From Methanobacterium sp. (GTDB lineage: Archaea; Methanobacteriota; Methanobacteria; Methanobacteriales; Methanobacteriaceae): a stretch of 6,546 nt of DNA. Of this stretch, positions 1 through 6,195 are shown in pieces. The first letter of the stretch is position 1, and every line of letters starts with the position of its first letter. Where the stretch lies: positions 1 to 6,546 of the forward strand of contig JAHKLP010000017.1 in NCBI GenBank assembly GCA_020855015.1. Direction: 5' to 3'. Under the pieces are notes generated by a model. That model worked only from the letters and a program-made list of their open reading frames with translations. It had not been told where the DNA came from and ran no database searches. The position numbers and the translations under genes were made by a program.

Positions 1-218
1 ACCCTTTCAACTTTTAATACGTCTAATTCTTTTATTTGCTCATGGCATTGTTCCAAGTCATGGGGCACTACGTAGATGTAGGGCTGGAATCCATCATCAA
101 GGACAATAATAGAATTTTCATCTGCATCGTTTTTTTCTCTCCCGAAGAGTCTTATCACTGCTTTTTCGCCCCTAGTGATGTAGTCGATGTCCAGGAGCAC
201 CATTCTTTTGGTTTCCAT
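1..218 (-). CDS. polB: Family B DNA polymerase, N-terminal fragment (runs off left edge)
   Basis: Read on the complement, 72 codons stay open from an ATG at 218 to the window edge. The protein opens METKRMVLLDIDYITRG, then AVIRLFGREK, IIVLDDGFQPYIYVV and PHDLEQC. From memory this matches the start of the archaeal family B replicative/repair DNA polymerase of Methanobacteriales (the LLDIDY, VIRLFG and F-x-PYIY blocks that begin the N-terminal domain, ahead of the exonuclease). The polymerase copies DNA with 3'-5' proofreading; neither catalytic domain lies inside the window. The start is fixed by an in-frame TAA three codons upstream; only a weak GAG sits in front of it. In Methanothermobacter the enzyme is split into two polypeptides, and this fragment cannot show whether that is so here. 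The + strand frame over this stretch is a shadow. Confidence 0.88.
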   Translation of the reverse strand, partial: METKRMVLLDIDYITRGEKAVIRLFGREKNDADENSIIVLDDGFQPYIYVVPHDLEQCHEQIKELDVLKVER

Positions 219-579
219 ACGCTCTTAATTTATATGAATCCGGGTATAAAATATTGTTTAATCAAGATTCTTGAGATTAAATTCTTAAAATCTGTGAATT
301 TGAGGTGGATAAAAATAATTAGTATGACATATGAATTCGTATTTGCACCTTATTTTCTATAGGGTCATGCCGCGATCATATTATTTTGTCCATTTTGCCA
401 TATCTTGCAAGTGAAAAAATTTATAATTAATCCGGATTTGGTTGGATCATACTATCTTTAGAACTTATCCATACATTTCAAGTGTAAATATTGTTAGTGA
501 TTAGCAACACATATGTCTTTAAAACAATTAAATTGATTTTAAAAAATTATAATACATATTTTCAGGAGTTTACAGTTCA
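219..579. other. Divergent intergenic spacer between polB and the first GNAT gene
   Basis: No convincing gene is seen in these 361 bp on either strand. The stretch is AT-rich and stop-rich, as expected for a divergent promoter region. It holds a 25-bp interrupted palindrome and a TATA-like element on the polB side. On the GNAT side there are several AT-rich candidates (for example around 546-553) that cannot be ranked by eye. No structured RNA was recognised. Confidence 0.6.
245..281 (-). promoter_or_regulatory. Candidate polB promoter with upstream palindrome
   Basis: On the complement, ATTTTATA (252-245) is a TATA-like box about 27-34 bases before the polB ATG, which would leave only a very short leader. 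Directly upstream lies a nested inverted repeat. Outer arms TTTAATC (257-263) and GATTAAA (275-281) enclose the perfect palindrome TCAAGA-T-TCTTGA (262-274). In archaea, sites just upstream of TATA/BRE are typical for activators. No binding protein is proposed and the TATA choice is tentative. Confidence 0.3.
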
Positions 580-1182
580 ATGCAATTTCAAAAAATGGAT
601 AGGCATCGGCACGATTCAGGCAAGGTTGCAGCAATAATCTACGAAGCTGATGTTGATACATTCAATTTTTTCTTTGGCAATAAGCCCAAAGCCTCTGAAA
701 AAATTGCTAAACTGGTGGCTGCTGGTGATAATGATCTGGGATACCAGCAAACATATGTGGTAACCAATGGAGAAAATGAAATTTTCGGAGTAATGGTCTA
801 TTCAACTGGTGGGAAAGGAGATAAAATCAGGCAATTAAAGGTTCTTTTTAAGAATTTAAACGTAATCGACTCCTTTAAATTCATCATGATTGAGATACTA
901 GATAACATATTCCTCTCGGATCTTGACGTTGATGATTTTTATTTTGCCATCATAGCTGTGGATGAGGACTCGAGGGGAAAGGGAATTGGTTCCTTTATCA
1001 TTGAAGAGGGAATTAAACTGGCCAGAGAAAAAGGATGTAAAAGGGCTGTTCTGGATGTTGACATGGAAAATGAAGGTGCTTTAAGGTTTTATAAAAGGTT
1101 AAGATTTAAGAAATTTAATAAGAAGATTATTTCACTTTTTGGATGGGAGAAAGGAGTATATAATATGGAATATCTATTTTAA
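580..1182 (+). CDS. GNAT family N-acetyltransferase
   Basis: This 200-residue protein transfers an acetyl group from acetyl-CoA to an amine; the acceptor cannot be told. The C-terminal half shows the GNAT core: strand FYFAIIAV (about 120-127), then the acetyl-CoA pyrophosphate loop R132-G-K-G-I-G137 (the R/Q-x-x-G-x-G/A motif), the following helix to about 151, strand AVLDVD, and the motif B region N164-E-G-A-L-R-F-Y171-K-R-L. The N-terminal region, with KVAAIIYEAD near 15-24 and FFFG near 30-33, resembles a GNAT type I recall from Methanobacteriales, where several stand-alone copies are common. The start is supported by AGGAG at 564-568, 11 bases before the ATG. It is transcribed divergently from polB, is followed by a T7 tract and appears monocistronic. 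Protein N-acetylation or small-molecule acetylation are both possible. Confidence 0.88.
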   Translation: MQFQKMDRHRHDSGKVAAIIYEADVDTFNFFFGNKPKASEKIAKLVAAGDNDLGYQQTYVVTNGENEIFGVMVYSTGGKGDKIRQLKVLFKNLNVIDSFKFIMIEILDNIFLSDLDVDDFYFAIIAVDEDSRGKGIGSFIIEEGIKLAREKGCKRAVLDVDMENEGALRFYKRLRFKKFNKKIISLFGWEKGVYNMEYLF

Positions 1183-1192
1183 GTTATAAACA

Positions 1193-1199
1193 TTTTTTT
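1193..1199 (+). terminator. Oligo-T terminator candidate after the first GNAT gene
   Basis: A run of seven T begins 11 bases after the GNAT stop codon. Archaeal RNA polymerase can terminate at T-rich tracts without a strong hairpin, so this is a plausible 3' end. There is no real stem next to it, only a three-base AAC/GTT flank. Confidence 0.45.
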
Positions 1200-1270
1200 G
1201 TTAATTCAAATCCCGTTTCTATGCAATCAAAATCAATATCCTTGTCATAAAATTCAGACTCCATCATCTA

Positions 1271-1293
1271 ATAGTTAACTATATATAATATAA
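1271..1293 (+). promoter_or_regulatory. Candidate padR promoter: 12-bp palindrome joined to a TATA box
   Basis: ATAGTTAACTAT (1271-1282) is a perfect 12-bp palindrome that runs straight into TATATATAATATAA (1280-1293), the best TATA-like element before the PadR gene. A start of transcription about 25 bases beyond the box would fall near 1310, inside the first TATCG-N6-CGATA site. Other TATA-like stretches at 1330-1338 and 1385-1392 cannot be excluded. The leader would then be about 130 bases. Confidence 0.42.
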
Positions 1294-1301
1294 CTTACTG
1301 A

Positions 1302-1319
1302 ATATCGTTTATCCGATAT
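1302..1319. promoter_or_regulatory. Operator-like palindrome ATATCG-N6-CGATAT, copy 1
   Basis: Six-base arms ATATCG (1302-1307) and CGATAT (1314-1319) flank the spacer tttatc. The core TATCG-N6-CGATA is repeated exactly at 1409-1424 with the same 6-base spacing. This copy coincides with the expected padR transcription start, a usual place for an archaeal repressor. The right arm also forms part of the 8-bp palindrome CGATATCG (1314-1321). PadR proteins commonly repress their own genes, so self-control is the simplest reading; that is inference. Confidence 0.55.
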
Positions 1320-1400
1320 CGTTAACTTGATATTTATAGTTAAGAATTTACTCTGAAAACTTTGAAATCTAAATTAAAGAATTAGATTATATCAAGATCC

Positions 1401-1424
1401 CGATATTATATCGATTATACGATA
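1401..1424. promoter_or_regulatory. Operator-like palindromes before PadR, copy 2 (overlaps the ribosome binding site)
   Basis: Two overlapping palindromes share a half-site here: CGATAT-T-ATATCG (1401-1413) and TATCG-attata-CGATA (1409-1424). The second repeats the arms and the 6-base spacing of the site centred near 1310. Its last base is the first base of the AGGAG that serves PadR. A protein bound here could block elongation or a downstream promoter. The centres of the two copies lie 106 bp apart, close to ten helical turns. Confidence 0.55.
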
Positions 1425-1439
1425 GGAGTGATTTTCAAA

Positions 1440-2015
1440 ATGTGGGATGAGTGGAGAAACAAATGGGATAACTGGAGAAATATCCATGAAAAAATAGACA
1501 GACTGCACAAACTGGGAGGTCTGAGAATATGGATACTCCATGTTCTTGATCATGGCCCGAAAAATGGTGTAGAAATAATGGATTCTATTCAGGAACACTA
1601 TGACATTATAAATGATATGTACCAAAGGCGAAGCCAGCAAGTAGGAGGCAATCATTATGCCCATCACTTTCGAAAAACAATGAAACGTGTTCCCTGTCGT
1701 CCATCACCCGGTTCGATATATCCTATGCTCAAGAAAATGGTTGAAGAAGGGTTAATTGAAAAAGTTACCGATGGAAAATATGATTTAACAGAGGCCGGCC
1801 ATGAAACAATTGTAGAATTGTTCGGCGCTTCTCAGAGAGACGGTCAAACAATGGATCGAGGAGCTTTCGCTGTGAAAAATGTGTTGAAAGAGATTAACAG
1901 CTATGTTTCTTTCCTGGAAGATATTAAAAAAGAAAAACTGGCACCTCATAAAGAAATAATTGGAGATCTAAGCGAAAGACTTAAAAAAATAGAAGAATCC
2001 CTTGCTGATGAATGA
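1440..2015 (+). CDS. PadR-family transcriptional regulator with His-rich insertion
   Basis: A 191-residue DNA-binding protein. The winged-helix domain runs from L28-R-I-W-I-L-H-V-L-D-H-G-P-K-N-G43 through the recognition segment R87-P-S-P-G-S-I-Y-P-M-L97 and V101-E-E-G-L-I-E to the wing K113-Y-D-L-T-E-A-G120, the signature order of PadR proteins. A C-terminal helical segment (about 143-191) should form the dimer. Two oddities stand out. The N-terminus has Trp at 2, 5, 9 and 12. About 28 extra residues lie between the second helix and the recognition segment, with H72, H75, H76 and C86. The ATG at 1440 is chosen because AGGAG (1424-1428) sits 11 bases before it; the in-frame GTG at 1428 lies inside that site. 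PadR proteins usually repress efflux or detoxification genes, often their own. The ligand is unknown. Confidence 0.88.
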   Translation: MWDEWRNKWDNWRNIHEKIDRLHKLGGLRIWILHVLDHGPKNGVEIMDSIQEHYDIINDMYQRRSQQVGGNHYAHHFRKTMKRVPCRPSPGSIYPMLKKMVEEGLIEKVTDGKYDLTEAGHETIVELFGASQRDGQTMDRGAFAVKNVLKEINSYVSFLEDIKKEKLAPHKEIIGDLSERLKKIEESLADE

Positions 2016-2037
2016 TTCAGATTAACTGAGTCTGAAT
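2015..2037 (+). other. Stem-loop after the padR stop codon
   Basis: ATTCAGA (2015-2021) and TCTGAAT (2031-2037) are exact 7-bp complements around a 9-base loop, beginning at the last base of the stop codon. It could end or pause the padR transcript or stabilise its 3' end. No T tract follows at once (only a T4 at 2050-2053), so a terminator role is weakly supported and readthrough into the downstream genes remains possible. Confidence 0.35.
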
Positions 2038-2139
2038 TGAAAAAGAATTTTAATCATTCTTGTTTGCATTAGCTTGGGCCATATAACTGAATTTATGATA
2101 ATTAAGGATTGATAAGAGCTAGATGGGAGGAAAGAAATT

Positions 2140-2624
2140 ATGAAGTTTGAAAGTGCTATAAGAAATTCCATTGAAACAGAATGTGAAGACTATTTTTTGG
2201 GGATAGTTGATTTTTATCATTTAGAAAATTCCCTGATTGAAAAATATGATTCATTAATCTCTGAGTATCCCAGGGCAATATCAGTGGGAATCACATTACC
2301 CAATTTAATCTCTGATGGAGTTAAAAAAAGTTATGAAAAAATTTACCATGAAACAAACTGCCAGTTAAAATACATCACATCAAAATTAACTAAATTATTG
2401 GAAAATGAAGGATACAAGGCATTTACTATTCCAAAATCAAGAATAAATGATGAAAATTCTATTTCTTTTCATGAAACAGTGGCCAATCTGGCTAATATGG
2501 GAAAATTGAAAAAAACCTCCTTATAACTCCAGAAGTGGGTTCAAGAGTTAACTGGGGAACCGTACTAACTAATGCTCCTTTAAAAGAATTCCATAAAAAA
2601 CTAGGGCTGATTAAGAATGTTTAA
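2140..2624 (+). pseudogene. Frameshifted, truncated remnant of a QueG-like 4Fe-4S protein
   Basis: The first frame reads 128 residues from 2140 to a TAA at 2524-2526. It contains EYPRAISVGITLPNLI and YKAFTIPKS, which I recognise as the N-terminal domain of archaeal proteins often labelled epoxyqueuosine reductase or 4Fe-4S double-cluster protein. The next conserved block, LLITPEVG then WGTVLTNAPL, continues in another frame (2517-2624) and ends at TAA 2622-2624. Restoring one A in the A7 run at 2509-2515 joins the two and yields about 161 residues. Even then the WIGKSC-like block before LLITPEVG is degraded and the whole Cys-rich ferredoxin part is absent; such proteins normally have twice this length or more. 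A strong GGAGG (2126-2130) precedes the ATG, so the N-terminal fragment may still be made. The end overlaps the methyltransferase start by 8 bases. Confidence 0.78.
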
Positions 2625-3186
2625 TGAATTCAGGCTAAAAATGTTAAACCGAGAAGCTTCTTCACCAAAGAATATGGCTTTAGATATCATACAACACTTA
2701 AATGTCAAAAATGGAATGGTAGTGGGGGATATTGGTTCGGGTGGAGGGTTTTTCAGCCATGAATTTTCCAGAGAGGTTGGTGGAAAAGGCCGAGTTTATG
2801 CAATTGATGTTAACCAAAAATCATTGGAATATATTGGAGTTAATCTCGAAAAAGAGGAGATAATGAATGTTAGAACTGTAAAAGCCAATCCCAATGGGAT
2901 GTATTTACCTGAAAATGTTGATCTATTTTTTTTGAGAAATGTTTTCCACCACATTACAGACCCCGTTGAATACTTTAAATCTATTAAGAAATTTCTAAAA
3001 GACACTGGCAAAATAGCTGTCATTGATTATGAAAGGAAAAAATTCAACTTCGCCGGGCTCTTCGGACACTACACTTCACGAAATGTTCTTCTGGAAACAA
3101 TGGATAAAGCTGGATTTTATCCACTGGAGACCTATAATTTCCTTCCTGATCAGCTATTTGTGATTTTTGGAAAGAAAATGGATTAA
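2617..3186 (+). CDS. Class I SAM-dependent methyltransferase
   Basis: A 189-residue protein with the Rossmann methyltransferase layout. Motif I is V36-G-D-I-G-S-G-G-G44 (D-x-G-x-G-x-G, the SAM loop). D64 in V60-Y-A-I-D is the acidic residue expected to bind the ribose hydroxyls. R107-N-V-F-H-H-I113 with the following helix and G131-K-I-A-V-I-D-Y are the post-motif strands of the Methyltransf_11/UbiE-like group. No cysteines are present, which argues against an arsenite methyltransferase. The acceptor is not evident; a small molecule is more likely than nucleic acid, since no RNA- or DNA-binding domain is visible. The ATG at 2617 follows AGGG (2603-2606) by 10 bases and lies inside the end of the iron-sulfur remnant, suggesting translational coupling before that gene decayed. 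The next gene begins one base after its stop, so the two are surely co-transcribed. Confidence 0.88.
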   Translation: MFNEFRLKMLNREASSPKNMALDIIQHLNVKNGMVVGDIGSGGGFFSHEFSREVGGKGRVYAIDVNQKSLEYIGVNLEKEEIMNVRTVKANPNGMYLPENVDLFFLRNVFHHITDPVEYFKSIKKFLKDTGKIAVIDYERKKFNFAGLFGHYTSRNVLLETMDKAGFYPLETYNFLPDQLFVIFGKKMD

Positions 3187-3187
3187 C

Positions 3188-3799
3188 ATGTCCTTAAAAA
3201 CTGCAATTAAAGACCATTTCGCCAGCAATCATTGGAAAGAACATTTTAAAAACACTTCTTTTACGGAACATTCAGAAAATATTTTCTTAAAAAATCACAG
3301 GAGTAATCATTGGAATTATTTTTTCCAAAATCATTTTGAAAATAGATCTTTAGCAGTGTGTAATAACGATAATCAGATGAATTTTCGGAGATTTTCATGG
3401 GAGGACTTGGATGAGTGCGCTGAACTCTTCCTAAAAGTATTTACTGCATATCCCTGGTATGATAACTGGATATCATTACCTCAAGCCAAAAATTATCTGG
3501 GTGAACTCATTGAAAACCCTGTTTTTGAGGGATTTGTAGCTTGTGAAGGTTCAGATATTGTTGCAGTTTGTCTTGGACACATGAGATCATGGTGGATGGG
3601 GAATGAATTTTTTGTAGACGAATTTTTTGTTGAAAATGGAAAACAGGGAAATGGAATTGGGACAAAAATGATGGATTATGTAACCAGTAATCTTGCCAGT
3701 AATGGTTATGTGTGCGTGATTTTATTAACCAATAAAGATATCCCCGCGGAAAGCTTTTATCTTAAAAATGGTTTAAAAATAACCCCCATAGGACAGTAA
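3188..3799 (+). CDS. GNAT family N-acetyltransferase with a repeated His/Trp-rich N-terminus
   Basis: A 203-residue protein. The acetyltransferase domain spans about 64-203. E140-F-F-V-D-E-F-F-V-E is the strand before the acetyl-CoA loop, Q153-G-N-G-I-G158 is the Q-x-x-G-x-G motif, and A187-E-S-F-Y191-L-K-N-G-L is motif B. The E-x-x-x-D-E-x-F-V...QGxGIG arrangement recalls GNATs annotated as aminoglycoside-type acetyltransferases, but the substrate is open. Residues 1-63 are not typical GNAT: they hold two copies of S-N-H-W-x3-F-x-N, at 13-22 and 39-48, and seven His. The ATG at 3188 lies one base after the methyltransferase stop; GGAAAG (3169-3174) is a usable binding site. A TTG at 3167 in the same frame would overlap the upstream gene and is less likely. 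A start at M64 (3377) would give a bare GNAT domain but has no visible binding site. Confidence 0.82.
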   Translation: MSLKTAIKDHFASNHWKEHFKNTSFTEHSENIFLKNHRSNHWNYFFQNHFENRSLAVCNNDNQMNFRRFSWEDLDECAELFLKVFTAYPWYDNWISLPQAKNYLGELIENPVFEGFVACEGSDIVAVCLGHMRSWWMGNEFFVDEFFVENGKQGNGIGTKMMDYVTSNLASNGYVCVILLTNKDIPAESFYLKNGLKITPIGQ

Positions 3800-3822
3800 T
3801 GGCTAAAAACCTTTCATAACTA

Positions 3823-4608
3823 TTATTTTTGGTCAGCGAAACGCCACCAAGCCACTGTTCCAATAAAACCCAACAGAATGGTTGAAAACAATATTATATA
3901 ACTAATCATGTCTGGAGTGCCCCCTCCAGCCCCTGAAACTCCACTGTAAAGTGAGGGAATGGCCCATGGAAAGTACTGTGTGGTATTAGGAATGCCCACA
4001 AACAATATTTGAGTTACGATCAACGTCCCAATAGTAAAAGCAATGGGAGCAATATATCCGCGGGCATAACTTGCTACCAGAGCTGTTGGAGTGGAAAGTA
4101 ACATGGTAAAAATGGAGGTAACCATGAAAATAATGAAATAATGGTAAGCACTATCCACAGACCAGTGGGCAATATTCACAGCAAGTCCAGTGGCAACTCC
4201 GAAAAGGAAGAGAATAACAGATAAAAGAAAACACCAAACTATAATGGCGATGAATTTTGACAAGACAATAGTAAACCTGTGCACTGGTAAAGCCAAGAGG
4301 TCTCCCACAACTCGGTCAGAGTATTCTCGTCCGAAAACCCAGCCAGTAATTGTACCAAAGCCAATGGTCCCTAGAGTTAGTATCATCATAATTAACAAGC
4401 CAAAATAGGATGTCCAGTCGTCTTTAAACATAGAAGCTTTCGCACCCACCATGGCAGAATTTCCCACCAGTTCCGGATACCTGGAAACAAATACCATCAA
4501 TCCCATGGTAATTGCAATACCCGAAAAGGCAATTAATGTAAGTATAAACATTTTTGACTTTCTTATTTTGAGTGTTTCCGCCCAAACTGATGCGTATAAA
4601 CCGTTCAT
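3823..4608 (-). CDS. ABC-2 type transporter permease
   Basis: A 261-residue integral membrane protein, the translocation partner of the ATPase encoded directly upstream. Six hydrophobic segments can be read at about 20-42, 67-92, 115-141, 156-179, 186-206 and 235-256. Between the second and third lies the cytosolic stretch G93-R-E-Y-S-D-R-V-V-G-D-L-L-A-L-P-V-H-R111, a pattern typical of ABC-2/BcrB-like permeases and the expected coupling helix region. Length and helix count fit a full permease that works as a dimer. The ATG follows the ATPase stop with no gap (TAAATG), and its binding site GGAG (4620-4617) lies inside the end of the ATPase gene, so translation is probably coupled. Export of a drug, peptide or lipid is likely from family behaviour; the cargo is not shown. 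It converges on the second GNAT gene across 23 bp with no obvious terminator. Confidence 0.88.
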   Translation of the reverse strand: MNGLYASVWAETLKIRKSKMFILTLIAFSGIAITMGLMVFVSRYPELVGNSAMVGAKASMFKDDWTSYFGLLIMMILTLGTIGFGTITGWVFGREYSDRVVGDLLALPVHRFTIVLSKFIAIIVWCFLLSVILFLFGVATGLAVNIAHWSVDSAYHYFIIFMVTSIFTMLLSTPTALVASYARGYIAPIAFTIGTLIVTQILFVGIPNTTQYFPWAIPSLYSGVSGAGGGTPDMISYIILFSTILLGFIGTVAWWRFADQK

Positions 4609-5541
4609 TTAGAACGCTCCTTTGCCAATTATTCTTAAGAAATAGGATTCTAATTCTTCTTCTTCAACTTTCAACATTGATGGTGATAAACCAGCCTGCA
4701 CCAGATTAAAATTCACATCTTCAGGATGGAATAATGCTTTTTCAAGTGTCATTTCAATCAAACCATCCTCAGTTAGGGTGGGGTTAAAGCCCCTCTTTTC
4801 AAGTAGTTCCAATGCATCTTTCTTGTTTTTCAAATCAACTAAGAGGCTGCGGTTACGGTACTGATGTAATTCTTTTGAATCCATCTCCTGGATCAGTTTT
4901 CCTTCATGGATGATACCGATGCGTGTTGCGATCTTGGAGATTTCACCTAAAATATGACTGGAAATGAATATGGTCACTCCTTGGTTATGGGCAAGATCCA
5001 TTAATAACTCTCTTATTTCAACAATACCTGCAGGATCAAGCCCGTTGGAGGGTTCGTCTAGAATTAGTATTTTGGGGTTGTGTATCAGTGCCTTTGCAAG
5101 CCCTAATCGCTGAGCATTCCCCATGGAAAGGTTTTTTGCTGCCCTATCCTGGTAATGGCTGATTTTAAGCTGTTCCATAACTGTGTCAACAGCATTGGCA
5201 TCATGAATAAAACGCAATCGACGTGTGATCTCTAAATTTTCTCTTACACTAAGTTCAGGATAAGAATAAGGTATCTCAACCAGATAACCCACATTATTCC
5301 AAAGATTATGGCTCCCTGAGTGAACTTTTTCTCCCATTAAGTAAGATGCACCACTTGAAGGTCGAATCATTCCCAGAAGCATTCGAATGGTGGTGGTTTT
5401 ACCTGCACCATTTAATCCTAAAAATCCGTATATTTCTCCTTTATTAACGTTCAGTGATATTCCATCAACTGCTTTTATCCTACCATAATTCTTTGATAGG
5501 TTTTCGGTTCTTATGATTTCTTCATTGATTCTTTTATTCAT
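4609..5541 (-). CDS. ABC transporter ATP-binding protein (DrrA/BcrA-like exporter ATPase)
   Basis: A 310-residue cytosolic ATPase that powers the permease next to it. In order: Walker A G42-L-N-G-A-G-K-T49; a Q-loop region V84-G-Y-L-V-E89 with Glu where many ABC proteins have Gln, as is common in this branch; signature L138-S-M-G-N-A-Q144; Walker B with I158-L-I-L-D162-E163; D-loop S165-N-G-L-D169; switch H196. About 85 residues after the core form a C-terminal extension usual in DrrA/BcrA-type exporters. I start at the ATG at 5541, because AAGGT lies 7-8 bases before it and the length then fits the family. An ATG at 5583 would add 14 residues overlapping the TetR gene and has no binding site. 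The gap to TetR is 28 bases. Its stop abuts the permease ATG, so the pair forms one translational unit. Confidence 0.9.
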   Translation of the reverse strand: MNKRINEEIIRTENLSKNYGRIKAVDGISLNVNKGEIYGFLGLNGAGKTTTIRMLLGMIRPSSGASYLMGEKVHSGSHNLWNNVGYLVEIPYSYPELSVRENLEITRRLRFIHDANAVDTVMEQLKISHYQDRAAKNLSMGNAQRLGLAKALIHNPKILILDEPSNGLDPAGIVEIRELLMDLAHNQGVTIFISSHILGEISKIATRIGIIHEGKLIQEMDSKELHQYRNRSLLVDLKNKKDALELLEKRGFNPTLTEDGLIEMTLEKALFHPEDVNFNLVQAGLSPSMLKVEEEELESYFLRIIGKGAF

Positions 5542-5569
5542 TGACTTACCTTCTTGAAAGATTAACCTT

Positions 5570-6178
5570 TCATTCAGTTTCATCTATTATCAGATAAGAT
5601 GCAAGAGCATCGACCCATAATTCGGTAGCTGCTTTGAAATTCGTCCCTTCAAAATCATCTCGGTGTATTACAAAGTGTATCAATGATAATAGAAGTCCAT
5701 TGAGTGCGTCAATGTCTACTCTCCTCATCCAGCCCTGATCCATCCAGTAGGAGAAATATTTTGAAATTTCTTCCTGATCAGTTTGCATATGTTTTTTCAG
5801 GGTTTCTTCTGGTAATTTACGGAGAAGTAATTCATAATTTGATGATGTAATCTCTTTATACAAAGGCATAGTGGTTAATAGTTCAATCATCTGGATAAGA
5901 AAATCTTTAAAACTATCTTTTCTTGATATGCCTGATTTAAAGACGTCATTGAACATTTTTTCCTTGAATTCGCGTTCAACTTCATCCAGAACATCGAAAT
6001 ACAGTTCTTCCTTAGATTGGTAGAAACGGTAGAATGAACCCTTGGATATACGCGCAGCGCTTACAATTTCATCTAAGGTAGTTTTTTGAAGTCCATACTT
6101 TTCAAAAAGTTTTCTCCCCTCTTTTATCAGGGATTTTTTAATGATTTTTTTTTCTTCCTCGCTCCAGGGTCTAGGCAT
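5570..6178 (-). CDS. TetR/AcrR-family transcriptional repressor
   Basis: A 202-residue one-component regulator. The N-terminal DNA-binding domain shows the TetR pattern: helix 1 around residues 8-28 (G21-R-K-L-F-E-K-Y-G29), then T33-T-L-D-E-I-V-S-A-A-R-I-S-K-G-S-F-Y50-R-F-Y53 as the helix-turn-helix, and S55-K-E-E-L-Y for helix 4. Residues about 60-202 form the helical ligand and dimer domain, whose sequence is too variable to name a ligand. The ATG is supported by AAAGGAG (6191-6185) with 6 bases of spacing. It is the first gene of a three-gene operon with the exporter ATPase and permease. A long palindrome lies in its promoter, so it most likely represses its own operon until the exported compound binds. 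Confidence 0.92.
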   Translation of the reverse strand: MPRPWSEEEKKIIKKSLIKEGRKLFEKYGLQKTTLDEIVSAARISKGSFYRFYQSKEELYFDVLDEVEREFKEKMFNDVFKSGISRKDSFKDFLIQMIELLTTMPLYKEITSSNYELLLRKLPEETLKKHMQTDQEEISKYFSYWMDQGWMRRVDIDALNGLLLSLIHFVIHRDDFEGTNFKAATELWVDALASYLIIDETE

Positions 6179-6195
6179 AATAATCTCCTTTGTAA

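Noticed and set aside
36..362. Open + strand frame of 108 codons at the left edge
   Set aside because: It lies antisense to the recognisable polB N-terminus, has no binding site, and its product shows no family features.
1428..1439. GTG at 1428 as the PadR start
   Set aside because: It overlaps the AGGAG at 1424-1428, which is correctly spaced for the ATG at 1440.
1392..1667. Open - strand frame opposite the padR start
   Set aside because: Antisense shadow of the PadR gene; the PadR frame explains the sequence.
2509..2526. Classic programmed -1 ribosomal frameshift in the iron-sulfur remnant
   Set aside because: The A7 run is not set in the X-XXY-YYZ phase of a classic slippery heptamer, and the restored product still lacks the cluster domain, so decay is simpler. 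Transcriptional slippage was left open under findings.
2796..3023. Open - strand frame inside the methyltransferase
   Set aside because: Shadow of a gene with clear SAM-binding motifs on the other strand.
3167..3187. TTG at 3167 as the second GNAT start
   Set aside because: It would overlap the methyltransferase end, while an ATG one base after that stop has GGAAAG upstream.
4190..4408. Open + strand frame inside the permease
   Set aside because: A Lys/Arg-rich shadow of the membrane-protein gene on the complement, without a binding site.
5542..5583. ATG at 5583 as the ABC ATPase start
   Set aside because: It has no binding site, overlaps the end of tetR, and adds 14 residues not expected in the family; the ATG at 5541 has AAGGT in front.
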